Source: Gnetum montanum (taxonomy: Eukaryota > Streptophyta > Gnetopsida > Gnetales > Gnetaceae). Taken from it: DNA of 64,000 nt. Shown here in pieces: positions 7,974-20,639 of the stretch; within the stretch, counting starts at the first letter, position 1, and the number at the start of each line of letters is the position of its first letter. The notes under the pieces are model-generated. The model saw only the letters and a program-made list of their open reading frames with translations, had not been told where the DNA came from and made no database searches. The position numbers and the translations under genes were made by a program. The stretch covers positions 308,157 to 372,156 of the forward strand of contig MNCI01038015.1 in the NCBI GenBank assembly GCA_015680685.1, read 5' to 3'.

Positions 7974-9807
7974 TGTTATAATATTTGAACCACTAATGGA
8001 GTAGGGTTTAAATATTAAATATCTACTTATTAAAGAATGAATAACTTTATGCAATATCTCATGACTTCAAAGATCCATATATTCACACGATTTGATTAAG
8101 TTGAGATTCATCACACTGTATTTGTGTGAAGAAAGAGTCCTAAGTAGAGGTAATTCTAGGGGAAGTTTCAACAAAGATACCATGAAGATTAAAGTCTTCG
8201 TGATCAAATTTTTTTTTGGGATAAAAATTTTTAAAGCTAAGTAAACAATTTTAAAATATACTACTTTATTGATCACATAAGCTCATGAAATTTTAGTTAG
8301 TTCAAAGGGCTAGGGTTTTGAAATTAATCTAACATCATGTGGAATGATTGAATTAGCTATCAAAGATAGAATCCACATGAGTTTGACCTAGCTAAAGCAT
8401 ACACTCTTTCTATTTACTAAAGACTAAGAAGAATGGATTCATAGAGCCTAAGAAACAGTTTCATCTTATTATAAGATTGGCATTAAAAAAAATAGTTGAG
8501 TGCAGAAAGAAACCTTCACTTAAGCAAAAAGGGCTTGATCTGAATATGAGAATGAAGGTTTGTTAAATATGCTTGCCACATCAGCTCATAGAGAAGGCTC
8601 ATAGAACCAAAAATAGGCTCTACAAGATTATTCTACTTAACTTAGCTTTGCAGGATTAAAGCATAAGAAAAGACTAAAATTAACTTTGTATATGTAAGTC
8701 CCATATGATGCATAATATATTGTATGAAGTGAGTTAGTAGATTTAAGAACTAGTTTTATGAAAAACATAGAAGATGATTATGCCAAGTTAGATTTATTCA
8801 AATTGAAGATTCATAGAGTTGAAAAATGATTCTACTAGGAAATACACTTTCTAGCTCTACCACATCAACTCTGGGAAGAGAGTGTTACTCAAAGAGTAAA
8901 AACTCAACCTTATAAATAATATCATCTTTGGTTTTGTGAAATTAGCTCTATTTAGATCGAAAGATTTGTGAAATTGAAAAATGATTCTACGAAAGGACTC
9001 TATAAACAAGATTTTAAATTATTTTCACCCCGATAGTTCAACAATGATACATAAGAGTTTGATTATATGGTTCGTAGAACCAAAATTCGGTTCTATAGGA
9101 AAGGATGGAATTGATTCTACCATGTTAACACCTACATAATAATTCAAAGAAAAAGCTTGAAATGAGGTATTGTTTGTAGAACTAGAAAATGACTCTATAA
9201 GAAATACCCTTGTCGGTTCTACCATGTTAGCTTCATTGCATGGAAAAGCATTCATAGAGCTAAAAAGTATTTCATGAAAAGGTTCTACAAACAAAAAGTA
9301 CATAAAATCTCTTAATAAACATTATGAAATTACAAATAAATGATTAATATGACATTATACATTGTGTTATGGAAGCTTTATTATGTGGCTCATAGAACCA
9401 AAATTTGGTTCTACAAGCAAGTGTGACTTGACCATATTAGGTTTGAAGAATGCATCACTCATGGAGCTAAAATTTGGTTCTACATATGAGCACAAAAATA
9501 GTTCTACTACACTAGGTCATTACACTAGTCTATAAAGTTGAGACTTAGCCCTATGAAGAAGCTTAAATTTACCTCCACCATGTTAGTTCCTAAAAAGTTA
9601 ATAAATTCACAGGGATAAAATTAATTTGGAAAAAAAGCTCTAGAGGAGCTATGCTATGTTAGCATTTCTAAAGAGAAAGTTTGAAGAACTTAAAAGAACT
9701 CTACAAAATGGTTTTATGAATAGCTAAATTATTTTCAAAGGGTGCATTGGAGACATTCAGATCTTACTTCCAAGTTAGCTTATAGAACTAGCCTATGACG
9801 TTAAAAT
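7974..9807 (+). repeat. left LTR of H, first part, with palindrome array
   Basis: 7974-8345 aligns with right LTR 26694-27065. From about 8400 to 9700 the sequence repeats the motif tAGAACCaaaattTGGTTCTa, e.g. 8600-8622, 9075-9095, 9177-9197, 9393-9413 and 9463-9483, often followed by ACAAG or ATAAG and a CATGTTAGCTTC-like phrase. This 1.46-kb block is absent from the right LTR. The LTR is interrupted at AAAAT (9803-9807) by element G. Confidence 0.75.
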
Positions 9808-12622
9808 TGTAACACCATACCCTAGCTAGGATAGGGTGATGCCTAGGATCAAGTAATCTTAGCACAGAAGCATAATAACTAAAACATGAAAGTATGATAA
9901 CTAGAACCAATAATTTGCAGAATACATGATAATAAGAAAGGTCAAACGATATAGAACTTTCCTACCATACCAAAAACTAAACATACATATCACGTTATAG
10001 AAATGCATGTTTCTACGTAAAGAAAACTATACACTACTCTGCAAAAATACAAAAAAACACATAAACCTCATCATCATATATGGAAGAGTACCAAGAGTTT
10101 CATACAAGGATATCTAGTCCACACTACTATACATGAAAATATACATTAACCAAGCACTAAAGATTTTCTCCTCCTCTACCCTTCCTCTTCATGCTCATCT
10201 AGGCTCTTGTGCCTTTTTCTTGTAAATAAATAAAGTCCATACATAACTAAGTGGGAAGCCTTTACACTTCCCTTGCTAGATGGTTGACAAGTGCTACACT
10301 AGAGGAGAGGAGTGGGGTATAAGGCAACCTGCAACATGGTTAGTCTTATGCATGCTCAAAACAACACACACCATATCACCCATAAAGCTAACATACTATA
10401 ATACAAGCATAGACAAAGTCATGATCTAACATCATCTATCATGCCCATGTCATCATCCCCATGATATACCATGAATAGTCCATGATCCACACAATCATAA
10501 TACAAATAGAACACCTATTCCCAACGATATGACTCACGAACCAATACTATCACGTACATAGCCCACATGGTTGTAACATATCTGCGCTCAGTGTAGCATG
10601 TGAAACATTGCCATGAGTACTCATAACAACCATTACCTATAGGTCTTTTATTAGTCTTTAATTTATCCAACTAGTGCTAGGGTCCATCAACCTGTGACTT
10701 GCAACCACTAGCTTTCTAGAGGACTCACAATAGGGAAGAACACATCTATGTCACGAACCAACCATAGGGATGAACACACTTATGCTCTCCCACTCTTAGG
10801 ATGAGGCCTTAGATAGGAGCCTCACTGATGCATCATAGTGGGGGTCAATGCATACTACCTCCAAGGTGCCTCATCACCAACTGGTCCACACTCTCATGCT
10901 AGCACCACCCACTAACGATCGTCACAAGCATTGTTGTGAAAACATATACATAGTTTGGCTAACTTAAGTGAACATAGGTCATAAGCACAACATACCAAAA
11001 CAACATAACCATACATATCCATCCCTAATGGATATAGTCATTCCATGAAAATAATACCATTATGCAATAGAACAACATGAAGACTTTGATGTAACAAAAC
11101 AATACCATATTCCTTAAAAGACACGTAGTTCCATACAAATGATCACTAGAATAACTTTGAAAATAAGATATACCCAATGAAAAAACTAATTACACAATTA
11201 TAAGGTACTTCCCAAAATTATCCCAATGATGCTAATTTTACCTAAATCGGACTCCTAGAAACAAAGTTATGCATGTTCAAAGTTGGGTTAATAAAATAAT
11301 ATTTTTATAGTATTTGGAATGCCCAAAAAAATGCTTGTGCCCCAATAGGCCCCACAAATAGCATATCATACAAGGCTTATCAACACTACATATCATAGTC
11401 CACAAGTCCACATCATCCCATACATTGCATATATATTCATCCATAATCCATAACCAAAATTGGACAATTTTGGGAAAATAGACAAAATAACATGTCCAAG
11501 CTCAATCGTTGAGCTATCCATCCCACAAGTCCACAACACATAATCATATACACTAATCTAGTACAAAAATATAGGGAAAAGATAAAGACAACCCACCAAA
11601 TAACTTGTTGGGGTAGAAAGGCCGAAATAAGGAGAAAATCCTCAAAAATCTAGTAGGACTCTATTTTGCTCCAACAAGTTCTGCACCCACGTAGATATGA
11701 CCATAGCAATCCCAAATCCAAGTTTAGAACAAGCAAAAAGCATCCAAAAGGCTTATAATCTAGGAAAAGGAGCAGAAAGAAAAATGGTAGAAAATAGACT
11801 TCAATCCATTTTTGTTTCTAAAATAGAGAAAACCAAAATAAAAACCTCAGCATGGTGGTGCAAAAGGGTAGTGGTCTCTTATATTAAAGTAAGAGAAAAA
11901 GAACAAGGTTTAGGCCACATTACTTTATGCTTCTAGGTGGTAGAAGTAGAAAAAAAATAGTGGCTAAAATTGGTGATGGGAATGATTTAAAAAAACAAAC
12001 ATAATACAAACCAATGCATTTTAGCATATGAAAAAAAAAATATACATTCAACCTTTATTTTGGTTTACTTAGCGCACGCCATGTGCCAACAAAACATTAC
12101 TTTTGATTTTGTTTTTGTTTTCCTTTATTTTATTTTTCATAATGTATTTTCATAAGTTATTTTTTTCCTTCCTTTGCAATTAATATCATGAACTTCAATC
12201 ATGCATCACAAACACACTGGGACTCCAAATCAAAATCCATTTGAACCTACAAGATCCTTATCATACACTCTACACATTTACATCCCAAAACCACACTCGA
12301 ACATCATGCAACATAGTGCTCTAGTACAAATACATACATACCAAAATCACACATAAATCATAAAAACATACTGGATAAGTGCTCTTGTACCCTAATCCAA
12401 CACCCCTGCCAACAACATCACCTATCTAAAATATCACATAGGGCTAGTGTACATAATCACATTAGTTGAGCATGTAAAGAAATCATAATTGTAACATAAA
12501 AATGAAGCCTCATAACATATAAAATACATTAACTCATCCCCAAAAACCCATCGGAACTCCACATGTAATGTCTAAATCATAAGTGAATGACCATACCTAC
12601 TAGCTCTGGGTGGGGTGTAACA
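9808..12622 (-). repeat. 3' LTR of G (2815 bp)
   Basis: It begins TGTAACACC as read on the + strand at 9808 and ends TGTAACA at 12622. It aligns along its length with 15326-18044; about a dozen or more differences are visible in the first 160 positions, so the insertion is not recent. The open frame at 11697-11936 lies wholly inside the LTR and has a decayed counterpart in the other LTR, with no known domain. Confidence 0.9.
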
Positions 12623-12635
12623 CTCTCCCCTCCTT
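12623..12635 (-). promoter_or_regulatory. polypurine tract of G
   Basis: On the minus strand, AAGGAGGGGAGAG abuts the 3' LTR. It overlaps the codons just after the chromodomain-like end of pol. Confidence 0.85.
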
Positions 12636-13760
12636 GAGAATCTTCCACCTGGAAGATCTGAGGATGAGCTGTGTGCATCTTAGTCTTTACCTTCCAAGTA
12701 GCCTCCAAAGCTCCATGTCTACTCCATAAAATTTTGACCATAGGGACAACTTTACCATGTAGCTGTTGCACCATATGATCAATAATCTTGACTGGTTTCT
12801 TGACATAACTAACATCATACTATAGTTGTATTCTTGAATGGCTAATCACATGCTATTCATCAGGCACATAACATCATAGCATAGATACATGAAAGACATC
12901 ATGGACATGTGCCAAATGAGAAGGTAATGCTATTCGATATGCCACTTTCCCAATCTGTTGTAACACCTGAAATGGACCAATAAATCTAGAAGCCAATTTC
13001 CCTTTTCGGCCAAATCGAGTAATTCCTTTCAAAGGAGAAACATGAAGAAATACATGATCTCTAACTACAACCTCTAGTGGACTTCGACACTGATTGGCAT
13101 ATGTTGCCTGCCTATCCTATGTAGCTCTTAATCTTTCTTAGATATCTCGAATTTGCTCTATAGTTTACCTCACCAAATTGGTGCTCTCCTGCTGATGATC
13201 TTCTACAGTATCCCAACATAAAGGTCTTCTACATGGCCCACCATATAAAATATCATATGGTGTTGCTTGCAAACTCTCTTGATAACTATTGTTATATGCA
13301 AATTTAGCTAATGGTAGCATTTGATTCCAACCTTCTCTATACTATAAAGCACATGCTCTCAACATGTCTTTGAGAATTTGATTCACTCAATCAGTTTAAC
13401 CATTAGTTTGTGGATGATATGTCAAACTTATATTCAACTTTGTACCCATATCCTTCTAAAATGCCTACAAAAAATGTGACATGAATTGAGCATCTCTATC
13501 ACTAATAATCCATCATGGAACCTCATGCAACCATACTATCTCTACAAGAAAGAGATGTGCAGTTTCTACTACACTTACTAATGATCATGTGGTAAGGAAA
13601 TGAGTAGACTTTGTTAAAAAATCAACAACTACTAAGATAGCATCATGGCCACTATGAGCTCGTAGAAGACCAACAATGAAATCCCATTTCCATTAAGGAA
13701 TGTTAAGGAAATGCAAATATTCCCCAAGTCTTTGATGCTCTATCTTCACTTGTTGGAAAA
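12636..13760 (-). pseudogene. integrase and chromodomain-like C-terminus of G
   Basis: Minus-strand translation gives the integrase core with DFLTKSTHF (first catalytic D kept), ISDRDAQF (second D kept) and PQTNG.TD.VNQ, where the third catalytic residue reads D instead of the expected E and two CGA/CAA-type codons have become stops. Then come YHPQTNG, LPLAKFAYNNSYQ, the GPF.VL..IGKVAYR.ALP block and VHDVFHVS. The C-terminus KPVKIIDHMV...WSRHGALEATWK...HPQIF matches the chromodomain-like tail of Tekay/Del chromoviruses, which targets insertion to chromatin in the family. About ten stops or frameshifts make it inactive. Confidence 0.85.
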
Positions 13761-14049
13761 TTAAATAGTGAGATACATACTCTCTTGCATTCCTCTTCAT
13801 ACCAAGCCACCAATATATCCATCATAAATTTTGGTACATTTTCTAACTACTTGGATGCATTTGGTATTTTCTTAGGTGGGCCCCATTCATCAACTAAAGT
13901 CATAAAGATTTTGAAACACATACTTGACCGTCCCTCCATACAACTCCATGACTATCCACAGAGAGTGGCCCATCAAAGGTAATCTATTGCCTAGATGCTT
14001 GACACCAAGGATCATGGCATTGTTGCTCTTATATTTACTCTTGCAAATA

Positions 14050-14610
14050 TGATTGAATTGTCAAGTTATTACGGTTACTTGCCATCCTACTTAATGCATC
14101 CACTACTTTGTTAGTCTTGCTAGGCCTATATTTAATAGTGAAATCAAAAGTAGCAAGCAGATCCACCCATCTACGTTGTTGCAAGTTTAATTATGGTTGA
14201 CTCATAAGATATTGGAGGCTCTTATGGTTAGTCCAAATAGTAACTTGCTTTCCATATAGATAATGCCACCAAATCTTCAATGCAAAGATCACAACATTCA
14301 ATTCTAGATCATGCACAGGATATATAGTTTCATGTGGCCTCAATTGATGGGATGCATAAGCCATAACATGTCCATCCTACATTAACACACAACCAAATCC
14401 ATCCCCTGAAGAATCAATACTAACATCATATGGATGTCTTGGTGTAGGAGATATTAGCACAGGAGTAGTTACCAATCTATGCTTCAACTCCTCAACTATA
14501 GCTTGACAAGCTGGGTCCCAAGTAAAGTTAGCCTTCTTTCTCAACAATCAGGTCAAAGGAGTTGCTATGTGAGAGAAATGTTCCATAAACCTTTGGTAAT
14601 ATCCTACATC
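14050..14610 (-). pseudogene. RT thumb and RNase H of G
   Basis: Begins at the RT connection motif GYYQRFMEHFSHIA and runs into RNase H: VSIDSSGDGFGCVL (first catalytic D present), YPVHDLEL (E present), [11 protein letters not shown] (the usual TDHKSL has D changed to N, a G-to-A change) and VVDALSRM (last D present). It ends before a short spacer leading to integrase. The RT palm and fingers, including the YVDD box, are absent because of the internal deletion at about 14610. Confidence 0.85.
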
Positions 14611-15300
14611 TAGGGTACATAACTCCTTAGCTTAGAGAAAAAAGCATCATACTTCACCATAGACCAACTACCCTGATACAAATGGTAGAATTCATCCTCC
14701 TTGGCCTGTGCATATTCGGTAAACACATAATGACCTCTGAAAGATGCTAGAAATCATCCCATGCCACCTCTTGACCAATCCATCCCTTGGCCTTCTCTTT
14801 AGTTATCCACCAATGTTGGGTAGTACCAACCAATTGATAAACTACCAAGTGAGTTTGCTAAACTAATGAACAACGTATCAAATCAAAAGCTTTTTGTAAT
14901 TCCTCCAACCATTTTGTAGCCATAGTGGGATCCTTAGTGCCATCAAATTTCAAAGGTCCCAATTTCAGAAATTGCTCCACTAGATCCCTATTAATAGGTT
15001 GCCTATTTGATTCTCTTGAGCCTTCACTACCACTACCACTTCCCACTTCCCTGATTGTGGGAACAGGAGCAACAACATCACTAGCTGCAACATGCTACTA
15101 CAAGATCTATAACAATTGTTGTATAAGCTTTGGTTGCCTATTTGCAAGACCATTGCTAGATGTTTGAGGAGGTTGCTTCTATCCCTCATTAGGTCCTTCT
15201 AGTCCACAGGCCCCACCAGCATCATGACCACATTTACTATACATCTCTATAACCTAGAATTACACAAATGGGTGAGTACCCCCATCATGATACAACATCA
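14611..15300 (-). pseudogene. gag N-terminal half of G, fused to RT by deletion
   Basis: Minus-strand frames give LVEQFLKLGPLKFDGTKDP and WLEELQKAFD, followed in other frames by a WW..EK.KGW, V.WDDF and YQGSWSMVKYDAFFSKL series: the order of a Ty3 Retrotrans_gag domain. The next readable words are those of the RT connection, so CCHC, protease and most of RT were lost in one step. The gag start is not clear. A serine/glycine-rich leader (GSGSGSEGS) precedes the domain. Confidence 0.8.
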
Positions 15301-15310
15301 AAGTAAACTA

Positions 15311-15322
15311 GCTCTGATACCA
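15311..15322 (-). other. primer binding site of G (tRNA-iMet)
   Basis: The minus strand reads TGGTATCAGAGC three bases inside the 5' LTR. This is the standard complement of the 3' end of initiator tRNA-Met used by most plant Ty3 chromoviruses and Ty1 elements. It is undecayed. Confidence 0.95.
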
Positions 15323-15325
15323 CAA

Positions 15326-18044
15326 TGTAACACCCTACCCTAGCTAGGGTAGGGTGATGCCTAGGATTAAGTAATCTTAGCACAAAATCATAATAACTAA
15401 AACACGAAAGCATGATAACTAGAACAAATAATGTGCAGAATACATGATAATAAGAAAGGTCAAATAGTACAAAGCTTTCCTACCATACTAAAAACTAAAC
15501 ATACATATCACATTATAAAAATGCATGTCTCTACATAAAGTAAACTATACATTGCTTTATGAAAATACAAAAAAACACATAAACCTCATCATCATATATT
15601 AAAGAGTACTAAGAGTATCATACAAGGATATCTAGTCCAAACCACTGTACATGAAAATATACATTAACCAAGCATTGAAGATTTTCCCCTTTTCTACCCT
15701 TCCTCTTCATGCTCGTCTAGGCTCATGTGCCTTTCACGTGTAATTAAATAAAGTCAGTACAAAATTGAGTGAGAATCCTTTACACTTCCCTTGCTAAATG
15801 GTTGACAAGTGCTGCACTAGAGNTACTATCATACAAGCATAGAAAAATCCATGATCTGACATCATCTATCATGCCCATGTCATCATACATATGATATACC
15901 ATGAATAGTCCATGACCCACACAATCATAATCCAAATAGAACACCTATTTCCAACGATATGACTTACAAACCAATACTATCACATACATAGCCCACGTGG
16001 TTGCTAGCATATCCATGCTTAGTATAGCATGTGAAATGTTTCCATGAGTACTCATAATAGCCATTGCCTACAAGTATTTTATTAATTTTTTATTTATCCA
16101 ACTAATGCTAGGGTTCGTCAACTTATGACCTGCAACCACTAACCTTTTGGAGGACTGGTGATAGGGATGAACACACCTATGCCATAAACTAGTCATAGAG
16201 ATGAATACACCTACACTCTCCCACTCTCAGGATGAGGCTTGAGATAGGAGCCTCACTAATGCATCATAGTGAAGGTCAATCCATACTACCTCCAGGATGC
16301 CTCATCACCAACTAGTCCACATGCTCATGTTAGCACCACCTTGCAATGATTGTCACAAGTGTTGTCACAAAAACATATATGCAATCCAACTAGCTTAAGC
16401 TAACACAGGTCATAAGCATAACACACCCAAACAACATAGCGGCACATATCCACCCCTAATTATTACAATCATTCGATGAAAACAATACCATGATGCAATA
16501 GAACAACATGAAGATCTCAGTTTGACAAAACAATATCATATTCCTCAAAAGACACGTACTTTCATACAAATGACCGCTAGAATAACTTTCAAAATGAGAT
16601 ATGCCCAAAGAGAAAACTAATTTCACAATTATAAGGTACTTCCCAAAATGATCCCAATGACACTAATTTTACCTAAATCGAAATCCTGGAAACAAAGTTA
16701 TGCACATTCAAAGTTTGGTTACTAAAATAATATTTTAATAATATTCGGAACATCCAACAAAAATGCTCGTGCCCCAATAGGCCCCACAAATAGCATATCA
16801 TATGAGGCTATATTCCACAAGTCCACATCATCCCATACGTTGCAAATATATTCATCCACAATCTATAACCAAAGTTAGACAATTTTGGGAAAATAGACAA
16901 AATAACATGTCCAAGCTCAATCCTTGAGCTATCCATCCTACATACCCACATCACATAATCATATACACTAATCTAGTTTAAAAATATAGGAAAAAGATAA
17001 AGACAACCCACCAATTAAAATTGTTGGGGTAGAAAGGCCAAAACAAGGAGAAAATTCTCAAAAATTTGGTAGGACTCTGTTTGGTTTCCAACAAGTTTTG
17101 CACCCATGTAGATATGACCACAACAATTCCAAATCCAAGTTTAGAACAGGCAAAATTATCCACAAGGCTTAGAATCCAGAAAAAGAAGAGAGTAGAAGGA
17201 AAAACGATAGAAAATAGACTCCTGTGCATTTCTGTTTCTAAAATAGAGTGAAAAAGAAAAAAAAAACAAAAACCCAAGCATGGCAAGGAAAAAAGGATGA
17301 TGATCTCTTATATTAAAGTAAAAGAAAAAAATTAAGGTTTAGGCCACATTACTTTATGCTTCTGGATGGTGGAAATAGAAAAAAAATGGTGGCCAACATT
17401 GGTAGTGGGAATGATAAAAAAAAAACATAATACAAACCTATGCATTTAAGCATATAAAAAGACAAAACAATATACATTCAACCTTTGTTTTGGTTTACTT
17501 AGCACACATCACGTGCGAAAAAAATTACTTTTTTTTATTATTTACTTTTACTTTTGTTTTTTATTTTTCATAATGCATTTTCATAATTTATTTTTTTCCT
17601 TCCTCATAGTGTGAACTTCAATCATGCATCACAAACACATCAGGACTCCAAGTCAAAATCTTTTTCAACATAGGAGATCCTTATCATACACTCTACACAT
17701 TCACATCCCAAAACCACACTCAAACATCATGCAACATAGTGCTTTAGTAGAAATGCCTACATACCAAAATCACACATAAAGCATAAAAACATATAGGACA
17801 GGTTCTCTTGTACCCCAATCCAACACCCCTACTAGCAATATCACCTATCTAACACATCACATAGGGCTAGTGTACATAATCATGTTAGTTAAGTATGTTA
17901 AGACATCATAATCGTAACATAAAAATGAAGCCTCATAACATATAAAATACATTAACTTGTCCTCGAAAACCACCGGGACTCCACATGTAATGTCTAAATC
18001 ATAAGTGTATGACCATACCTACTAGCTTTAGGTGGGGTGTAACA
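15326..18044 (-). repeat. 5' LTR of G (2719 bp, with a one-base N)
   Basis: Direct repeat of 9808-12622. The single N at 15823 sits where the other LTR has about 95 extra bases (about 10303-10398), which accounts for the length difference. The N therefore probably hides an assembly gap. Confidence 0.9.
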
Positions 18045-18049
18045 AAAAT

Positions 18050-20355
18050 TCAACTCTACAAATGGATCTAAAACTAGTTTTACAAACCACGTTAGCCTTG
18101 GGAGACTAATGAGCTCATAAAAATAGATCTCAAAGAAACCCTACCATGTTAGCTTCTATATAATGCTAGCTTGTAGAGCTAGAAATTAGTTCTAAAAGGA
18201 AGGGCCAAAACTATTCTAAAAGCCACACTAAGATAAACAAAGATAATCTTGGATCCAGCAAGAGTTGTGCATGTGTGACTACATTTTTAATTTAGCTTAG
18301 TAAGTTATAAAAATCATGGGTAGCATGTAGAAATGGAAATTAGTTCTACAAAGAAGCTTGAACTCATAATATTATGTTAGCTTCCTTGTAGAATAAGTTC
18401 ATGTAGCACAAAAATGGTTTCATGAATAAGATCTGAGAGAGTTCTACAAGAACATTTTAAAAGCTAGCTCTAAAGAAACCTTACCATATTATCTTTTATG
18501 TTTAGCATTGGTTCATAGAACCAAAAATTAATTCTATAAGGAAAAGGTAAAATGGTTCTACAAGTTACATTAGAATAAGAAAATCTCATCTTGTGCCCCA
18601 CAAAAGAATATAATTTCAATTTAATGCACATTCATGTTAAATTTTAGTCCAAATCAGTATATTATGAGTAAGAAGCTAAAGGATATAACACAATTTCTAG
18701 AACCAAAATTTAGTTCTATGAGGAAGCTTAAGAAACACTCTACCACATCAACAATTCATAGAATCAAACTTAGCTCTACAAGTATAAAAAAATTATTCTA
18801 AAACTTGACATTAAGATAAGCTTTTAATGAAGTAGCTTAAAGAAATCAAATCTTGTGATATGTGCCAAGAATTGACTTGAAAAACTTGCCTAAAAGCAAA
18901 TCAAAGAACAAAGGTCAAATTCCAAGTTACAAAGCCAAGAATTTAAACAAAGCTAAGAGTAGCATAGAGCTGACATTGAAGCACAAAGTAATGACTCCAA
19001 ACTTCTCATAAGATCAATTATAAAAAAGCCATATTTATGCATATGGATAGAAAGGTGCAGGAATTGTTTAATTTAGCTAAATCCAAAAAAGAACCATTAC
19101 CTTAGTAAAAACAAGGTTATTTGTATATGATGATGGTGGTTACTAGGATAATGAATAAAGCTACCAAAAAGAAGCTTGAATTGAAACAAGTTTAAGCTAG
19201 AACGAAAAGCTACTTAAACAAGAATAAAAAATTCCATAACTGAATCAAGTTTGGATAAAACAAGCACTAAATAAGTTTTAAAGAAGCTTAATGATACTAA
19301 ACAAGATATAATGAATCAGGCTCATAGTTATCAATTAAGGGGCTTCAAATTCAAAGAATGAGAAAAATTTATTAAGAAACAAAATGGTTATCTAACAACT
19401 TGCAATTATGCGAGGAGAACATAAGATAGTTGTGGCCTTAACTCTTATAATAATTGTAACTACTAAAGGTTGCTAATAAAGCCTAGAGTAGATTTGTTAA
19501 TTCATCTAGTAGAGGGGAATCTAGGAGGAAGGAAGTCATGAAGAAGTTTTTGTACAATGACATTTTAAGCTTAAATTTGATTAAAATCATTTACTTCTAT
19601 TCAGTGAATTATTTTTGTTTTCTTGCTTTATCATTTTTGTTTAGCTAGTAGTTAAGATCATAGTGTGCCTTGAAGTCATTTCTTGGAATTATTTAATTTC
19701 TTTTGTGAGCAAAGGATTTAGCAATTTTTGGTATTGTTGATTGATTCAAACAACTTTATTTTTCAAAGTTATTACTCATGTCAATAGTAGCTTGCCTTCA
19801 ATGTTTAATATTTTATGAAATTTTACTATTCTCTTTTTATAAATCCATTGAATCTTGCTCTGTTTCCAATTTTCTTGTGAGACTCTCTATTTATGGAAGA
19901 TTGGTAATAGGTCTATTGAATTTCTCTTAAGCATTAGATGAAAGGATGATTAGTATAGTTAGCCCATGATCAAGATTACATAGACTAAGTAGCTCTAATA
20001 TAGCTGGAAATTTGTTTGCTTATAACATAGGATACATAGGGCTAAATCTTTTCATAAATATACAATTAATTATTAAACTTCCAAAATGGAAATTTTGTGA
20101 ACTTTATACTAAATATTTGTCTAAAACACATAGTTCCTTGTAATCATTGAGTTTTATTTGGATGTATTTAGGCCTTGGTGTTTCCGGAAACCAACAAGAA
20201 TATAAACTTAAGTTTTGAAAAAACATCTTATCCTTGCGATTATCATCACAAGGAGGAGATAAACATTGGTGTTAAATAAAACTTTCTTCATCATTAATTT
20301 CTTGTTTCTATGGAAGAAACATAGAAATAGTGATGGTTCAAAGTTGTCACCAACA
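18050..20355 (+). repeat. left LTR of H, second part
   Basis: Resumes after the second AAAAT. It aligns with right LTR from about 27080 to 29295. Palindromic TAGAACC...GGTTCTA-type motifs continue to about 18800 (e.g. 18516-18536, 18698-18718). It ends CACCAACA at 20355. The following bases ATTATTTTTGTCACTAGACG should hold the PBS, but I cannot match them confidently to a tRNA. Confidence 0.8.
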
Positions 20356-20639
20356 ATTATTTTTGTCACTAGACGAAGGGCATCATTTAGTTGCTACTTA
20401 GTCCATGAATAAATAGCTTGATGAACCTAAAGAATTTATAAGTCCTACAGAGTACTATGAGTATAAGACTATTCATTCGCCATAGGAAGAAGGGGAAAAG
20501 GTTTTTGAATTAGGAATAAGTAATGGAATAAAAACTAGAAGATAAAAAAGATCACCTCTTCTATCCAACTTACCAATCTTTAAGATAAGGCAAAGGAATT
20601 CTAAAAGTTTAATGACAAGAAGGAGTTTCGAAATGGAAA

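Larger units (their letters stand above)
9808..18044 (-). mobile_element. Tekay/Del-like chromovirus G, internally deleted
   Basis: A complete LTR-to-LTR insertion with a perfect AAAAT duplication (9803-9807 and 18045-18049). LTRs start TGTAACACC and end GTGTAACA. The minus strand is coding: the PBS is beside the right LTR and the PPT beside the left. The interior is only 2.7 kb and encodes the gag N-half fused to the end of RT, then RNase H, integrase and a C-terminal chromodomain-like segment. CCHC, protease and most of RT are missing. Long LTRs, the iMet PBS and the C-terminal EATW motif point to the Tekay/Del lineage. It inserted after H did. Confidence 0.9.

Noticed and set aside
8400-9700. 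Palindrome array considered as CRISPR or satellite
   Set aside because: Repeats are imperfect, spacing is irregular and the block is inside an LTR of a plant retroelement.
11697-11936. 79-codon ORF in the G LTR
   Set aside because: The other LTR copy has the same region broken by stops; no domain and LTR location make a gene unlikely.
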